Under the pieces are notes generated by a model. It ran no database searches. It was given only the letters and a program-made list of their open reading frames with translations, and was not told the DNA's origin. A stretch of DNA of 64,000 nucleotides from assembly GCF_001662075.1 (NCBI RefSeq), contig NZ_LYPL01000006.1, positions 1-64,000 of the forward strand, in the 5' to 3' direction. The position numbers and the translations under genes were made by a program. The DNA is from Rhizobium bangladeshense. Its GTDB lineage: Bacteria > Pseudomonadota > Alphaproteobacteria > Rhizobiales > Rhizobiaceae. Every line of letters starts with the position of its first letter. Position 1 is the stretch's first letter. Shown here one piece after another: positions 51,580 to 60,119 of this stretch.

Positions 51580-53568
51580 TTAAAGAACGAGCCTGAACTT
51601 CGAGAAGCCGTCGGCCCCGTCGCCGGCCTCCTCGATCTTGACGCTCTTGACCGCGGCGAGGAACTGCTTCGCCTTGGGGCCGCTTTCGAAGGTCGCCGTC
51701 GTGCCCGGCAGCGGCTTGAAGGTCCAGTTCGCATCGGCCGACGGATTGATCGTGCCTTGCTCGTGGACGTAGCGCACGATGACGTCGCGGTTGGTGTCCG
51801 GCGCCTGGAAGATCACCTTGTCGGCAGCGATCTCCGGGAAACTGCCGCCGCCGCCGGCGCGGTAGTTGTTGGTGACGACGACGAACTTCTGGGCCGGATC
51901 GATCGGCTTGCCATCGAAGGCGAGGTTCTGAATACGGTTGGCATCCGGATTGATCGCCTTGCCGGACGAATCATATTTCGGCGGCTGCGACAGGTCGATC
52001 TGATATGTAACGCCATCGATTACGTCGAAATTGTAAGACGGGAAGTCGGCGTTGAGCAGCGGCGCGTCCTTTGCGCCGGCGTCGATGTGATTGAACATGC
52101 CGGCCGACATTTCCAGCCAGTTTTTCACCTGGGCGCCAGTGATCGCGACAGCCTGCACCGTGTTCGGATAAAGATAGAGGTCGGCGACGTTCTTGATGGC
52201 GATATCGCCGGCCGGGACGTCGGTATAGTAGTCGGCGCCGCCGCGGCCGCCGGCCTTGAAGGGAGCTGCGGCCGAAAGCACCGGCAGATCCTTGTACTCG
52301 GTGTCGGCGAGCATTTGCTTGATGTACCAGGTCTGGGCCTGGCTGACGACCTGCACGGAAGGATCATCGGCGACCAGGGCGAAATAGGAATAGAGCGGAG
52401 CCGACGTCTTGCCGACCGGCGTGCGGACATAGGCGAGCGTCGCCTCATGCTCGGCCTTGGCGGCTTCGACCACGTCCTTCTTGTCGGCGTAGTCGGCGAC
52501 CACTTTCTTCTTGTCGTCGCGATGGTAGATCGGCCGCGCTTCCGAGGTGAAATCGACGATCTTCCAGCTGTTGCCGTCCTTCTCGAGCAGCAGGTCGATG
52601 AGGCCGAGATGCGAACCCCAGAAGCCGGCCATCACGGCCGGCTTGCCGTGCAGCGTGCCCTTGACGGGATCGGCATTGGCGATGCCGTCCCAGCTCTTCG
52701 GCCCGGGGAAGACGAGATGCTGGTGGCCGGTGAAGATCGCGTCGATCCCGTCGACGGCGGCGAGATGCAGCGAGGCGTTTTCCATCTTTTCGGACGGTGC
52801 TGCTCCGTCGATGCCGGAGTGGGAGAGCGCGATGACGATATCGGCGCCGGCTTCCTTCATGGCGGGAACCCACGCCTTGGCGGCCTCGACGATATCGCGC
52901 GTCTGCGCCTTGCCATCGAGGTTCTTGATGTCCCAGAGCATGATCTGCGGCGGTACGAAACCGATGAAGCCGATCTTGACAGGGCTCTCCTTGCCGGCGC
53001 CGTCTTTGATCTGCTTTTCGACAATGATGTAGGGTTTGAAGAAGAGATCGTCCTGCTTGGGATCCGAGGCGAGCTGGCCCTTGGTTAGGTTGGCACAGAC
53101 GAAGGGGAAGTTCGCGCCGGACAGGACCTTGAACATGAAGTCGAGGCCGTAATTGAACTCGTGATTGCCGAGCGTCCCGACCGTGTATCCGAGCGTGTTC
53201 ATCGCCTTGATCACCGGATGGACGTCGCCATCCTTCATGCCGTGCTGATAGGCCATGTAGTCGCCCATCGGATTGCCCTGCAGCACGTCGCCATTGTCGA
53301 TCAGCAGCGAATTGACGGCCTCTGCGCGGATATTGTCGATGATCGTTCCGGTGCGCGACAGGCCCATCGTGTCGTTCGGCTTGTCGGCGTAATAGTCATA
53401 AGGGAAGACGTTGACGTGAATGTCGGTCGTTTCCATCAGCCGCAGATGCGCCTGGTTGGCGTTGGCACGGGCGCTGAAAGGGTGCAGCAGCACCAGGGCG
53501 GAAGTCGCGGCGAGACCGCCGAGCAGGGAACGGCGGCTCATGACGCCGACATCAAAAATGGAAGACAT
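51580..53568 (-). CDS. cpdB: 2',3'-cyclic-nucleotide 2'-phosphodiesterase / 3'-nucleotidase
   Basis: 662 residues. A Tat signal (SRRSLLGGLAATSALVLLHP) is followed by a calcineurin-type metallophosphatase domain: ETTDIHVNVFPYDYY, LLIDNGDVLQGNPMGDY, GTLGNHEFNYGLDF, and the later SHSGID and FTGHQHLVFPG. The C-terminal 5'-nucleotidase domain covers about 370-640 (NNYRAGGGGSFPEI). The enzyme releases phosphate from nucleotides in the periplasm. AGGAGAGTTCC is upstream of the ATG. Only one half Pho box (CTGTCAT) is visible upstream, so phosphate control is not supported. Confidence 0.93.
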   Translation of the reverse strand: MSSIFDVGVMSRRSLLGGLAATSALVLLHPFSARANANQAHLRLMETTDIHVNVFPYDYYADKPNDTMGLSRTGTIIDNIRAEAVNSLLIDNGDVLQGNPMGDYMAYQHGMKDGDVHPVIKAMNTLGYTVGTLGNHEFNYGLDFMFKVLSGANFPFVCANLTKGQLASDPKQDDLFFKPYIIVEKQIKDGAGKESPVKIGFIGFVPPQIMLWDIKNLDGKAQTRDIVEAAKAWVPAMKEAGADIVIALSHSGIDGAAPSEKMENASLHLAAVDGIDAIFTGHQHLVFPGPKSWDGIANADPVKGTLHGKPAVMAGFWGSHLGLIDLLLEKDGNSWKIVDFTSEARPIYHRDDKKKVVADYADKKDVVEAAKAEHEATLAYVRTPVGKTSAPLYSYFALVADDPSVQVVSQAQTWYIKQMLADTEYKDLPVLSAAAPFKAGGRGGADYYTDVPAGDIAIKNVADLYLYPNTVQAVAITGAQVKNWLEMSAGMFNHIDAGAKDAPLLNADFPSYNFDVIDGVTYQIDLSQPPKYDSSGKAINPDANRIQNLAFDGKPIDPAQKFVVVTNNYRAGGGGSFPEIAADKVIFQAPDTNRDVIVRYVHEQGTINPSADANWTFKPLPGTTATFESGPKAKQFLAAVKSVKIEEAGDGADGFSKFRLVL

Positions 53569-53872
53569 GGAACTCTCCTATAGGGATCATGCAATCGTCC
53601 GGCCCGTCAGAATTAGGACGAATTGGAGGAGTACACCGCGAAAATGACAGGACGTCAAAACAATCGCCAGCAAAAAGGCGATATGATTTTAAAAGACAAT
53701 TTATCGCACAGCCCTCTGGCTGAAATCCACCGGGGGCCGGGTCGCGATTGAGGTCGTCATCGCCTGATCGCCATCGATAGAGGGTCTCGGCGCCAGCTTC
53801 GCGCAGACGCAAGGCCGCCATTGCGCACGACGTCAATGTCAATGGCTCTGCCGGTGCAAAAGCGATGCGGTC
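53569..53872. other. Intergenic region between cpdB and the PilZ gene
   Basis: 304 bases without a supported gene. It contains the cpdB promoter on the minus strand and an AT-rich stretch with a small hairpin (ATCGCC, eight bases, GGCGAT at 53657-53676). The minus-strand frame 53552-53842 has no recognised protein. Confidence 0.5.
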
Positions 53873-54274
53873 CTACGATTTCAGCGTCAATGTCGCCGAA
53901 TGCGGCGGGCGGTCGCCGTTGGTCATGGCTCTTAGTTGACGCGCCGCCAGAACCGGCCGGATTTCCTTATGGAAAAAGCGGAAATAGGACGAAATCTGCG
54001 CCCGCGCATTCGAATTCACGTCGAACTGGATTCCGATGCGGCCATTGTGCTTCCAGCGGATGATGCCTTCGAGCAGTCCAAGGTTTTCGACTTCGATGCG
54101 CACCTTGCTGCCGGAAGCGGCATGGAGCGGCGTCTTGGTCTCCAGGGCGGCGCCGGTCGCCGACAGGTTGAGAATTCGCACATCCACTTCGCTGTTCAGA
54201 TATTTGACACTGCCGAAGACTCGGCAATTCTTCCGATCGGCCTTTCGGGCCGTGATTTTCAAGTTGCTGGTCAT
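53873..54274 (-). CDS. PilZ domain protein
   Basis: 133 residues. The domain begins with RKADRKNCRVFG, matching the RxxxR c-di-GMP-binding motif, and continues with DVRILNLSATGAAL, matching (D/N)xSxxG. It binds cyclic di-GMP in the cytoplasm and passes the signal to an unknown partner. AGGGAGACA is upstream of the ATG. A diguanylate cyclase is encoded at 46953, but no direct link can be shown. Confidence 0.88.
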   Translation of the reverse strand: MTSNLKITARKADRKNCRVFGSVKYLNSEVDVRILNLSATGAALETKTPLHAASGSKVRIEVENLGLLEGIIRWKHNGRIGIQFDVNSNARAQISSYFRFFHKEIRPVLAARQLRAMTNGDRPPHSATLTLKS

Positions 54275-54359
54275 GCTGTCTCCCTTTGAAGCGCGAGGGG
54301 AGCATAGCGCCGGAAAATTGAAATGGTTTTAGGGGCTTGGCTAAAATTGCAGCGAAACT

Positions 54360-55241
54360 TCAGTTGGCGGCCGCCGCCCTGCGCCCCACCACATGTTCGC
54401 GCCAGATGGTGAAGATGCCGGCGGCAACGACGATGACCGAGCCGATGATCGTGTTGAGACTGAGCGTCTCGTCATAGATCGTCACACCGATGATCGAGGC
54501 GTAGACTAGTGACAGATAGGTCAGCGGCTGGACGGCGGCGGCATCGAGAACATCGTAGGCGCGGATCAGGAAATAGTGGCTGGAAATGCTGGTCATGCAG
54601 ACGAGCGCCATCCAGCCCCAGTCGCCCGGCGACATCCAACTCCAGTAGAACGGGCCGACAAGCGTCATCGTGATGCCGCCGATAACGCCGGTATAGAAGA
54701 AGCTGGTCATCGACGAATCGTCGCGGCTGACGAAGCGGGTGGCGATGACGTAGAAGGCGAAGTTGAAGCAGGAAAGAATGGCGAGAAGCAATTTAACGTC
54801 GAAAAGCTCGCCTTCCGGCTTCAGGATCAGCAGCACCCCGCAAAGCCCGACGCCGATCGCCGTCCACCGTCGCCATCCGACCCGCTCGCCGAGCATCGGC
54901 ATCGACAGCAGCGCGATCAGGATCGGCGTCGCGGAAAAGATCGCTTGCGAGCGGGCAAGGCCGATCACGGCAAAGCAGGTGATGGCCAGAACCACCTGGA
55001 CGGCAAGCAGCACGCCGCGCACCACCTGAAGAAGCGGGCGTTTTGTGCGGGCCGTCGCCTGGAGGCCACCCCGCATCTTCGAAGCGAGCACGATCGTGAA
55101 CAGCGCGAAGGCCCAGTAACGGATCATCGTCACGAAGATCGGCGGGTAAGTCGACGCCAGATGTTTCGAGATGGCGTCCTGCAAAGAGAAGATGGTCGTC
55201 GCCAGCAGGGCAAAAATATAACCGTGGGTCTTCGATGTCAT
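54360..55241 (-). CDS. EamA/DMT family transporter
   Basis: 293 residues with about ten membrane helices in two EamA repeats: 1-140 (YIFALLATTIFSLQDAISKH) and 150-285 (LVCMTSISSHYFLIRAYDVL). These proteins export or import metabolites; members near amino-acid genes often export amino acids. It is on the same strand as the Lrp gene 72 bases upstream, close to ald. The substrate is unknown. Confidence 0.9.
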   Translation of the reverse strand: MTSKTHGYIFALLATTIFSLQDAISKHLASTYPPIFVTMIRYWAFALFTIVLASKMRGGLQATARTKRPLLQVVRGVLLAVQVVLAITCFAVIGLARSQAIFSATPILIALLSMPMLGERVGWRRWTAIGVGLCGVLLILKPEGELFDVKLLLAILSCFNFAFYVIATRFVSRDDSSMTSFFYTGVIGGITMTLVGPFYWSWMSPGDWGWMALVCMTSISSHYFLIRAYDVLDAAAVQPLTYLSLVYASIIGVTIYDETLSLNTIIGSVIVVAAGIFTIWREHVVGRRAAAAN

Positions 55242-55313
55242 GATGTGCCGTAAAGGGGAAACGTGCCCGAGCCCCGAAAGTCTGGGCAGCGTTTCGGCAA
55301 AATAAGCAAGGCC

Positions 55314-55775
55314 TCAAAGTCCCACATTCGGCCTGTCGATGATTTCTCTGAGCGCGAAGCTCGAATTGATCTTGACCACATGGGGAAGCGCCGACAGCCA
55401 GTCGCGATGGATGCGCTCGTAATCTTCGAGGTCACGGGCGGCGACCCTGAGGATATAGTCGTATTCGCCCGACATCAGGTAACAGACGAGCACGTTCGGG
55501 CAAAGCTTCACAGCGGCTTCGAATTCCGCCAGCGTTTTGGCGAACTGGCCGGAGAGAGAGATATGCACGATGGCAATCATCTTGTAATCGAGCGCCTTGT
55601 GCGAGAGCCGCGCATGATAGCCGCCGATGACACCGCTTCTTTCGAGGATATCGAGCCGGCGCGAACAGGCCGAAGGCGACAGCCCGATCTTTTCGGCAAG
55701 CTCGGCGTTGGTAATGCGGGCATTGGCCTGCAGGACCTTGAGAATCGCAAGATCGATGGTGTCGAGATCAGTCAT
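55314..55775 (-). CDS. Lrp/AsnC family regulator, divergent from ald
   Basis: 153 residues from the ATG giving MTDLDTIDLAILKVL; 12 further upstream codons are rejected. HTH at about 20-45 (TNAELAEKIGLSPSACSRRL) and RAM domain from about 65. The divergent placement next to alanine dehydrogenase, with a 156-base gap, is the classic aldR-ald arrangement. It probably activates ald in response to alanine. Confidence 0.92.
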   Translation of the reverse strand: MTDLDTIDLAILKVLQANARITNAELAEKIGLSPSACSRRLDILERSGVIGGYHARLSHKALDYKMIAIVHISLSGQFAKTLAEFEAAVKLCPNVLVCYLMSGEYDYILRVAARDLEDYERIHRDWLSALPHVVKINSSFALREIIDRPNVGL

Positions 55776-55931
55776 TCGAAGAACTTTCGAAAAATGATAA
55801 TGGTGGCGCAATAATCCGTGAAAAATCGCTTCCGTGCAAATCGTCTTTGCAAGGACATTTCGCTGTCTTGGTGGTTGGATTCATCGTGCGGGGAGATCCG
55901 CGGCTGCGAAGACAAAATGAGAGGAACGCCA

Positions 55932-57050
55932 ATGCGTGTCGGTTGCCCGAAGGAAATCAAGAACCATGAATATCGTGTCGGCCTGACTCCGGCCTCGGTG
56001 CGAGAATACGTCGCCCATGGCCACGAGGTTTTGGTAGAAACCAAGGCGGGCGCCGGCATCGGCGCCGATGACGCCGCCTACGCGGCGGCTGGTGCTAAGA
56101 TCGCCGCCTCCGCCAAGGATATCTTCGAAAAGTGCGACATGATCGTCAAGGTGAAGGAGCCGCAGCCCTCCGAATGGGCGCAGCTGCGGGACGGTCAGCT
56201 TCTCTACACCTATCTGCATCTGGCGCCCGACCCCGAACAGACCAAGGGTCTGATCGCCTCCGGCGTCACCGCGATCGCCTATGAGACGGTGACCGACGAA
56301 CGCGGTGGCTTGCCGCTGCTGGCGCCGATGTCGGAAGTGGCAGGACGCCTGTCGATCCAGGCGGGAGCGACCGCACTGCAGAAAGCCAATGGCGGCCTCG
56401 GCGTCCTGCTCGGCGGGGTACCCGGCGTGTTGCCGGCCAAGGTCGCGGTGATCGGCGGCGGCGTTGTCGGCCTGCACGCCGCCAGGATGGCCGCCGGCCT
56501 CGGCGCCGATGTCAGCATCCTCGACAAGTCGCTGCCGCGCCTTCGCCAGCTCGACGACATTTTTGCCGGCCGTGTGCACACCCGTTATTCCAGCATCCAG
56601 GCATTGGAGGAGGAGGTCTTTTCGGCCGACCTCATCATCGGCGCCGTGCTCATTCCGGGGGCGGCTGCCCCGAAGCTCGTCACGCGCGAAATGCTGTCCG
56701 GCATGAAGAAGGGCTCCGTCATCGTCGACGTCGCCATCGACCAGGGCGGTTGCTTCGAGACCTCGCATGCGACGACCCATTCCGATCCGACCTATGAAGT
56801 CGACGGCGTGGTGCATTATTGCGTCGCCAACATGCCGGGCGCTGTGCCTGTTACCTCGGCGCACGCGCTGAACAACGCCACACTGGTCCATGGCCTGGCG
56901 CTCGCCGATCGCGGCCTGCGCGCCATTGCCGAAGACAAGCACCTGAGAAACGGCCTCAATGTGCACAAGGGCCGCATCACCAACAAGCCGGTCGCCGAAG
57001 CGCTCGGCTATGAGGTCTTCGCGCCGGAAAGTGTGCTTAACGTAGCGTGA
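55932..57050 (+). CDS. ald: Alanine dehydrogenase
   Basis: 372 residues from the ATG giving [17 protein letters not shown], after AGAGGAACG; the earlier frame start at 55818 is rejected. The substrate lysine is in [12 protein letters not shown], and the NAD fold in [21 protein letters not shown]. It interconverts alanine and pyruvate plus ammonia. Its 3' end is followed by a terminator inside the neighbouring gene. It is important for nitrogen exchange in rhizobia that carry it (established for AldA). Confidence 0.95.
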   Translation: MRVGCPKEIKNHEYRVGLTPASVREYVAHGHEVLVETKAGAGIGADDAAYAAAGAKIAASAKDIFEKCDMIVKVKEPQPSEWAQLRDGQLLYTYLHLAPDPEQTKGLIASGVTAIAYETVTDERGGLPLLAPMSEVAGRLSIQAGATALQKANGGLGVLLGGVPGVLPAKVAVIGGGVVGLHAARMAAGLGADVSILDKSLPRLRQLDDIFAGRVHTRYSSIQALEEEVFSADLIIGAVLIPGAAAPKLVTREMLSGMKKGSVIVDVAIDQGGCFETSHATTHSDPTYEVDGVVHYCVANMPGAVPVTSAHALNNATLVHGLALADRGLRAIAEDKHLRNGLNVHKGRITNKPVAEALGYEVFAPESVLNVA

Positions 57051-57059
57051 GCTGACTGA

Positions 57060-57575
57060 CTATAGGTCGGGCGAAGGCGCCGGTCTCCAAAGGGCCGGCG
57101 CCTTTACCTTGTCGATCCTGCATTGAAAGCAGTTGTTGCGGGCTGAGCGCACATGCACATAGGCAATTTCGGGCCGCGCCAGCAATGTCTCCGCATAGGT
57201 CGGAATATCGGCGGTATCGGTCACCGCGCCGGTGCCATAGACGATGCGATCATTGGCGCTGTAGCCGCGCACGATGAAGTCACGGCTGGTCGTCAGCACC
57301 GGCGGCAGGATTTCCTCTGCGGCATAACGTGGGCAGGGCTGCTTGTGCAGGAAAATCGGCCCGGTTTCGGCGTAGGGCTGCAGATCGGGAAAGGGCCGGT
57401 AGGCGAAGACCAGCAATTCCTCGCCTTCGTCGATGTTCCTCAGGCAATGGCGGCAGGGATGCCCCGGGCCATCGGAAACCATTGTCTCGGGCAGCCTGTC
57501 ATAGGCGTCGCGTCCGCCGCTCCAGAGGGCTCTAGCATCGGCAGTCGGCATGGCGGCAAAACGAATGGCGGTCAT
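57060..57575 (-). CDS. DUF1203 family protein
   Basis: 171 residues from the ATG giving MTAIRFAAMPTADARALW, with AAGGAGA upstream. The conserved cysteines and motifs CRHCLRNIDEGEELLVFAYR, FLHKQPCPRY and the C-terminal ARNNCFQCRID fit DUF1203. The CRHC and CFQC pairs suggest metal binding. The function is unknown. It ends 9 bases from the ald stop, in the opposite direction. Confidence 0.87.
   Translation of the reverse strand: MTAIRFAAMPTADARALWSGGRDAYDRLPETMVSDGPGHPCRHCLRNIDEGEELLVFAYRPFPDLQPYAETGPIFLHKQPCPRYAAEEILPPVLTTSRDFIVRGYSANDRIVYGTGAVTDTADIPTYAETLLARPEIAYVHVRSARNNCFQCRIDKVKAPALWRPAPSPDL
57074..57104 (+). terminator. Terminator for ald inside the DUF1203 3' coding region
   Basis: AAGGCGCCGG, an 11-base loop, CCGGCGCCTT, then TT. 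It starts 24 bases after the ald stop and overlaps the last codons of the convergent DUF1203 gene. Confidence 0.7.
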
Positions 57576-57926
57576 GGCAAATCTCCTTGGTGATTGCCAT
57601 GAAATGCGCCCGAGCGAGCGCACAAGCCACCCGATTCTTGCGCATGCTGTGGGCTGTCTGGATCACCGCGGCAAACTCGTTTCCTGAAGTCGAGGCATGC
57701 AAAATCCTCAACGGCTGGAGGAAAATTCCCACCTCCTCCTCATTCCTGTGCCTGTCACAGGGCGCGATAGACTCTTTCCTTGAGATATTGCTTCATTCAC
57801 GGTGCAGACGCCCCGTGGCCGCATTCCTGTGACTGGCACATGAATGAGGATGAGAGGCGGGCATTTCACCGGCTGTGTACCTGAGATAGTTGGCAGGCAC
57901 CTGCACGGGAAAAGCAAACCAACCCC
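57576..57926. other. Intergenic region with large inverted repeat
   Basis: 351 bases between DUF1203 and the GNAT gene, both on the minus strand. It contains the 57738-57849 dyad described separately and the DUF1203 promoter. There is no supported gene. Confidence 0.55.
57738..57849. repeat. Palindromic pair (RIME-like) in an intergenic region
   Basis: CCTCATTCCTGTGCCTGTC at 57738 and its near-complement (CCTGTGACTGGCACATGAAT) at 57826 match at 22 of 24 positions as an inverted repeat. Each half is also a palindrome by itself (CCTGTG-N5-CACAGG on the left; TTCCTGTG with CACATGAA on the right). Two short palindromes with a spacer of about 64 bases is the layout of rhizobial intergenic mosaic elements, but I cannot confirm identity. 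Confidence 0.55.
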
Positions 57927-58487
57927 TCAGCCTTTCCGCGCCAGCTCCAGAAGCTCCTTGTCACTCAGCGGCCGGACGATGCCGGTGCCGGTCGAGACCG
58001 GGGAGAAGCCGTACATCTGATAGAGCTGCAGCGCGCGCGGATGGTCGAGATTGTTGGTGGTGGTGGTGACCCGCTTCGGATTGAGCGACCAGATGGCATA
58101 GAGCGCCTGCAGCAGGAACCATTTGCCGATGCCGAGGCCGAGCGCATGTTCGATCAGGCCGAAATGGCAGAGTTCGATCGTATCCTCGTCCTCGCAGAAA
58201 TATTCATAGAAGCCAGCAGGGGCGCCGTTCACATAGAGGACGCTGATATTGTTGCGCTTGTCGTTCAGCGTCTGGGTAAGCTGCTCGTCGCTCATGCGCA
58301 ACCGGTCCACCCATTGCCAGCGCGCGCCGACCTGCCGGTAGAGATAGCGGTAGAAGGGCAGCGGTATGCCGGGCGCACGCATGATCGCCGTCTGAATATT
58401 GACCGGCACCGGCATGCTGGTTTTCGGCGCCGCGGTCATTTCGAGACGGGTGATGTGAGCTTTCAGCGAAGCGGGTGTCTTCCCCAT
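57927..58487 (-). CDS. GNAT family N-acetyltransferase
   Basis: 186 residues. The acetyl-CoA site is in LIEHALGLGIGKWFLLQALY (about 110-130), followed by the family's terminal segment LDHPRALQLYQMYGFSPV. Substrate is unknown. It starts five bases after the sseA stop and is the last gene of the cysK-alaX-sseA-GNAT unit. Confidence 0.88.
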   Translation of the reverse strand: MGKTPASLKAHITRLEMTAAPKTSMPVPVNIQTAIMRAPGIPLPFYRYLYRQVGARWQWVDRLRMSDEQLTQTLNDKRNNISVLYVNGAPAGFYEYFCEDEDTIELCHFGLIEHALGLGIGKWFLLQALYAIWSLNPKRVTTTTNNLDHPRALQLYQMYGFSPVSTGTGIVRPLSDKELLELARKG

Positions 58488-58492
58488 GGCGA

Positions 58493-59362
58493 TCAGGCTT
58501 TGACCGGCGTTGGCGGGCCGGTGACAACGGGCGTATCGTCACGGCTGCCCCATTCGCTCCATGAACCGTCATAAAGCTTGTTGTCGTGATGGCCGAGCGA
58601 TTCCAGCGCCAGCGTGATGATGGCCGCCGTGATTCCCGAGCCGCAAGAGGTGACGACCGGCTTCGAAAGATCGATACCGGCCGCCTCGATCGTCTGGCGG
58701 AGTTCGGGCAGTGATTTGAACCGACCCTGGCCGGCAAAGACGCCGGAAGGCAGGCTGCGGGCGCCGGGCATATGGCCGGAGCGCATGCCGGCCCGCGGCT
58801 CGGGCTCGGTGCCGGCGAAGCGGCCGGCGCTGCGGGCATCGGCGATCTGCATCGCGCCGCTCGAGACGATGTCGCGCATGGCATCGAGCCTCACCACGCG
58901 GCTCGCATCGAAGTTCGGCGTGAAGGTCGCCGGCGCATGGCCGGGCACCGCAGTTTCGAGCGGACGACCCTCGGCCTTCCAGCCGTCGAGACCGCCGTCG
59001 AGCACGAAGACGTTCTTTGCCCCCATGACCCGGAACAGCCACCAGACCCGCGGCGAGGCGAACACGCCGATGCCGTCATAGACGACGATGCGATCGTTCT
59101 CGCTGATGCCGAGCCGGCCGGCCTCAGTGGCGAAATAATCGGGCGAGGGGATCGTATGCGGCAGCGACGTCGAATGGTCGGCGATCTTGTCCTGGTCGAA
59201 ACGGATGGCGCCGGGAATATGGCCGGCCGCATATTCGGCATTGGCATCGCGTTTCTGCGCCGGCAGATAGAAGGAGGCGTCCAGCACACGCAGATCCGGT
59301 TTGCCGAGCTCAGCCTGCAGCCAGTCGGCGGAGACGACGAAACGGCTCTTGCTCTCAGTCAT
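58493..59362 (-). CDS. sseA: 3-mercaptopyruvate sulfurtransferase
   Basis: 289 residues with two rhodanese domains. The active cysteine is Cys240 in VTSCGSGITAAI, matching the CG(S/A)G(V/I)TA loop typical of mercaptopyruvate rather than thiosulfate sulfurtransferases. It transfers sulfur from 3-mercaptopyruvate, a cysteine-derived compound, to an acceptor. It lies 14 bases after alaX and 5 bases before the GNAT gene. Confidence 0.93.
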   Translation of the reverse strand: MTESKSRFVVSADWLQAELGKPDLRVLDASFYLPAQKRDANAEYAAGHIPGAIRFDQDKIADHSTSLPHTIPSPDYFATEAGRLGISENDRIVVYDGIGVFASPRVWWLFRVMGAKNVFVLDGGLDGWKAEGRPLETAVPGHAPATFTPNFDASRVVRLDAMRDIVSSGAMQIADARSAGRFAGTEPEPRAGMRSGHMPGARSLPSGVFAGQGRFKSLPELRQTIEAAGIDLSKPVVTSCGSGITAAIITLALESLGHHDNKLYDGSWSEWGSRDDTPVVTGPPTPVKA

Positions 59363-59376
59363 TAGGGTCTCCCTTG

Positions 59377-60114
59377 TCAGGCTTCTTCGCCGGGCGCGCC
59401 GAAGCGGATGCGGAAGCGCCGGTTCTCCTTGCCCTTCTTTTCGATCTTGGCGACATGGATCTGACCGACTTCCTGCGTCTCCGAGACATGTGTGCCGCCG
59501 CAGGGCTGGCTGTCAATCGAGGAGTTTTCGCCGATACAGACGAGGCTGACACGACCGAGGCCGATCGGCGGGCGTACGTTCTTCGATTTGACGATATCAG
59601 GATTGGCCGCAAGCTCGTCGTCGGTGATCCATTGCAGGTAGACCGGATGGTTCTGGCCGACGAGTTCCATCAGCCTGGCGGTGACCTCGTCCTTATCGAT
59701 CGTCTCGCTCATGTCGAAGTCGATGCGGCTTTCCTCTTCGCCGACCGCGGCCCCGGTGATCGGATATGAGCAGACGACGGAAAGCAGGTGGCAAGCCGTG
59801 TGCATGCGCATCAGCCTGTAGCGGCGCGGCCAATCGACATGCAACACCAGCGTCTCGCCGATCTCGGGCTGCGGCTCATTGTCGAGCGGCACATGGATGA
59901 TAATATCCTTGCTCGCGCCATGTTTCGTCTGGCCGAGCGCGATCTTGCTGCCGTCGGCCCGTTCAAGCTGACCGGTGTCACCGGGCTGGCCGCCTGAAGC
60001 CGCATAGAAGCAGGTCTGGTCGAGTTCGATGCCCCCGTCGTGGTGAACGGCGGTGACGATCGCCTCGCATGTCGAGAGATAGAAGTCGTCACGATAGAGG
60101 GCATTGACGGGCAT
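59377..60114 (-). CDS. Alanyl-tRNA editing protein (AlaX-like)
   Basis: 245 residues from the ATG giving MPVNALYRDDFYL; a start three codons earlier would overlap the cysK stop. The zinc- and tRNA-editing motifs are MRMHTACHLLSVV (HxxxH) and SQPCGGTHVSETQEVG (CxxxH). Such free-standing AlaX proteins hydrolyse Ser-tRNA(Ala) or Gly-tRNA(Ala). It begins 5 bases after the cysK stop. Grouping with sulfur genes is curious; perhaps it protects against serine mischarging when the serine/cysteine balance changes (inference). Confidence 0.9.
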   Translation of the reverse strand: MPVNALYRDDFYLSTCEAIVTAVHHDGGIELDQTCFYAASGGQPGDTGQLERADGSKIALGQTKHGASKDIIIHVPLDNEPQPEIGETLVLHVDWPRRYRLMRMHTACHLLSVVCSYPITGAAVGEEESRIDFDMSETIDKDEVTARLMELVGQNHPVYLQWITDDELAANPDIVKSKNVRPPIGLGRVSLVCIGENSSIDSQPCGGTHVSETQEVGQIHVAKIEKKGKENRRFRIRFGAPGEEA

Positions 60115-60119
60115 GGATC

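Noticed and set aside
51757..53088. 443-codon plus-strand frame opposite cpdB
   Set aside because: The cpdB protein has all catalytic motifs; the antisense frame has none.
53569..53700. Pho box upstream of cpdB
   Set aside because: Only one heptamer (CTGTCAT on the minus strand) is present, and no second one lies 11 bases away.
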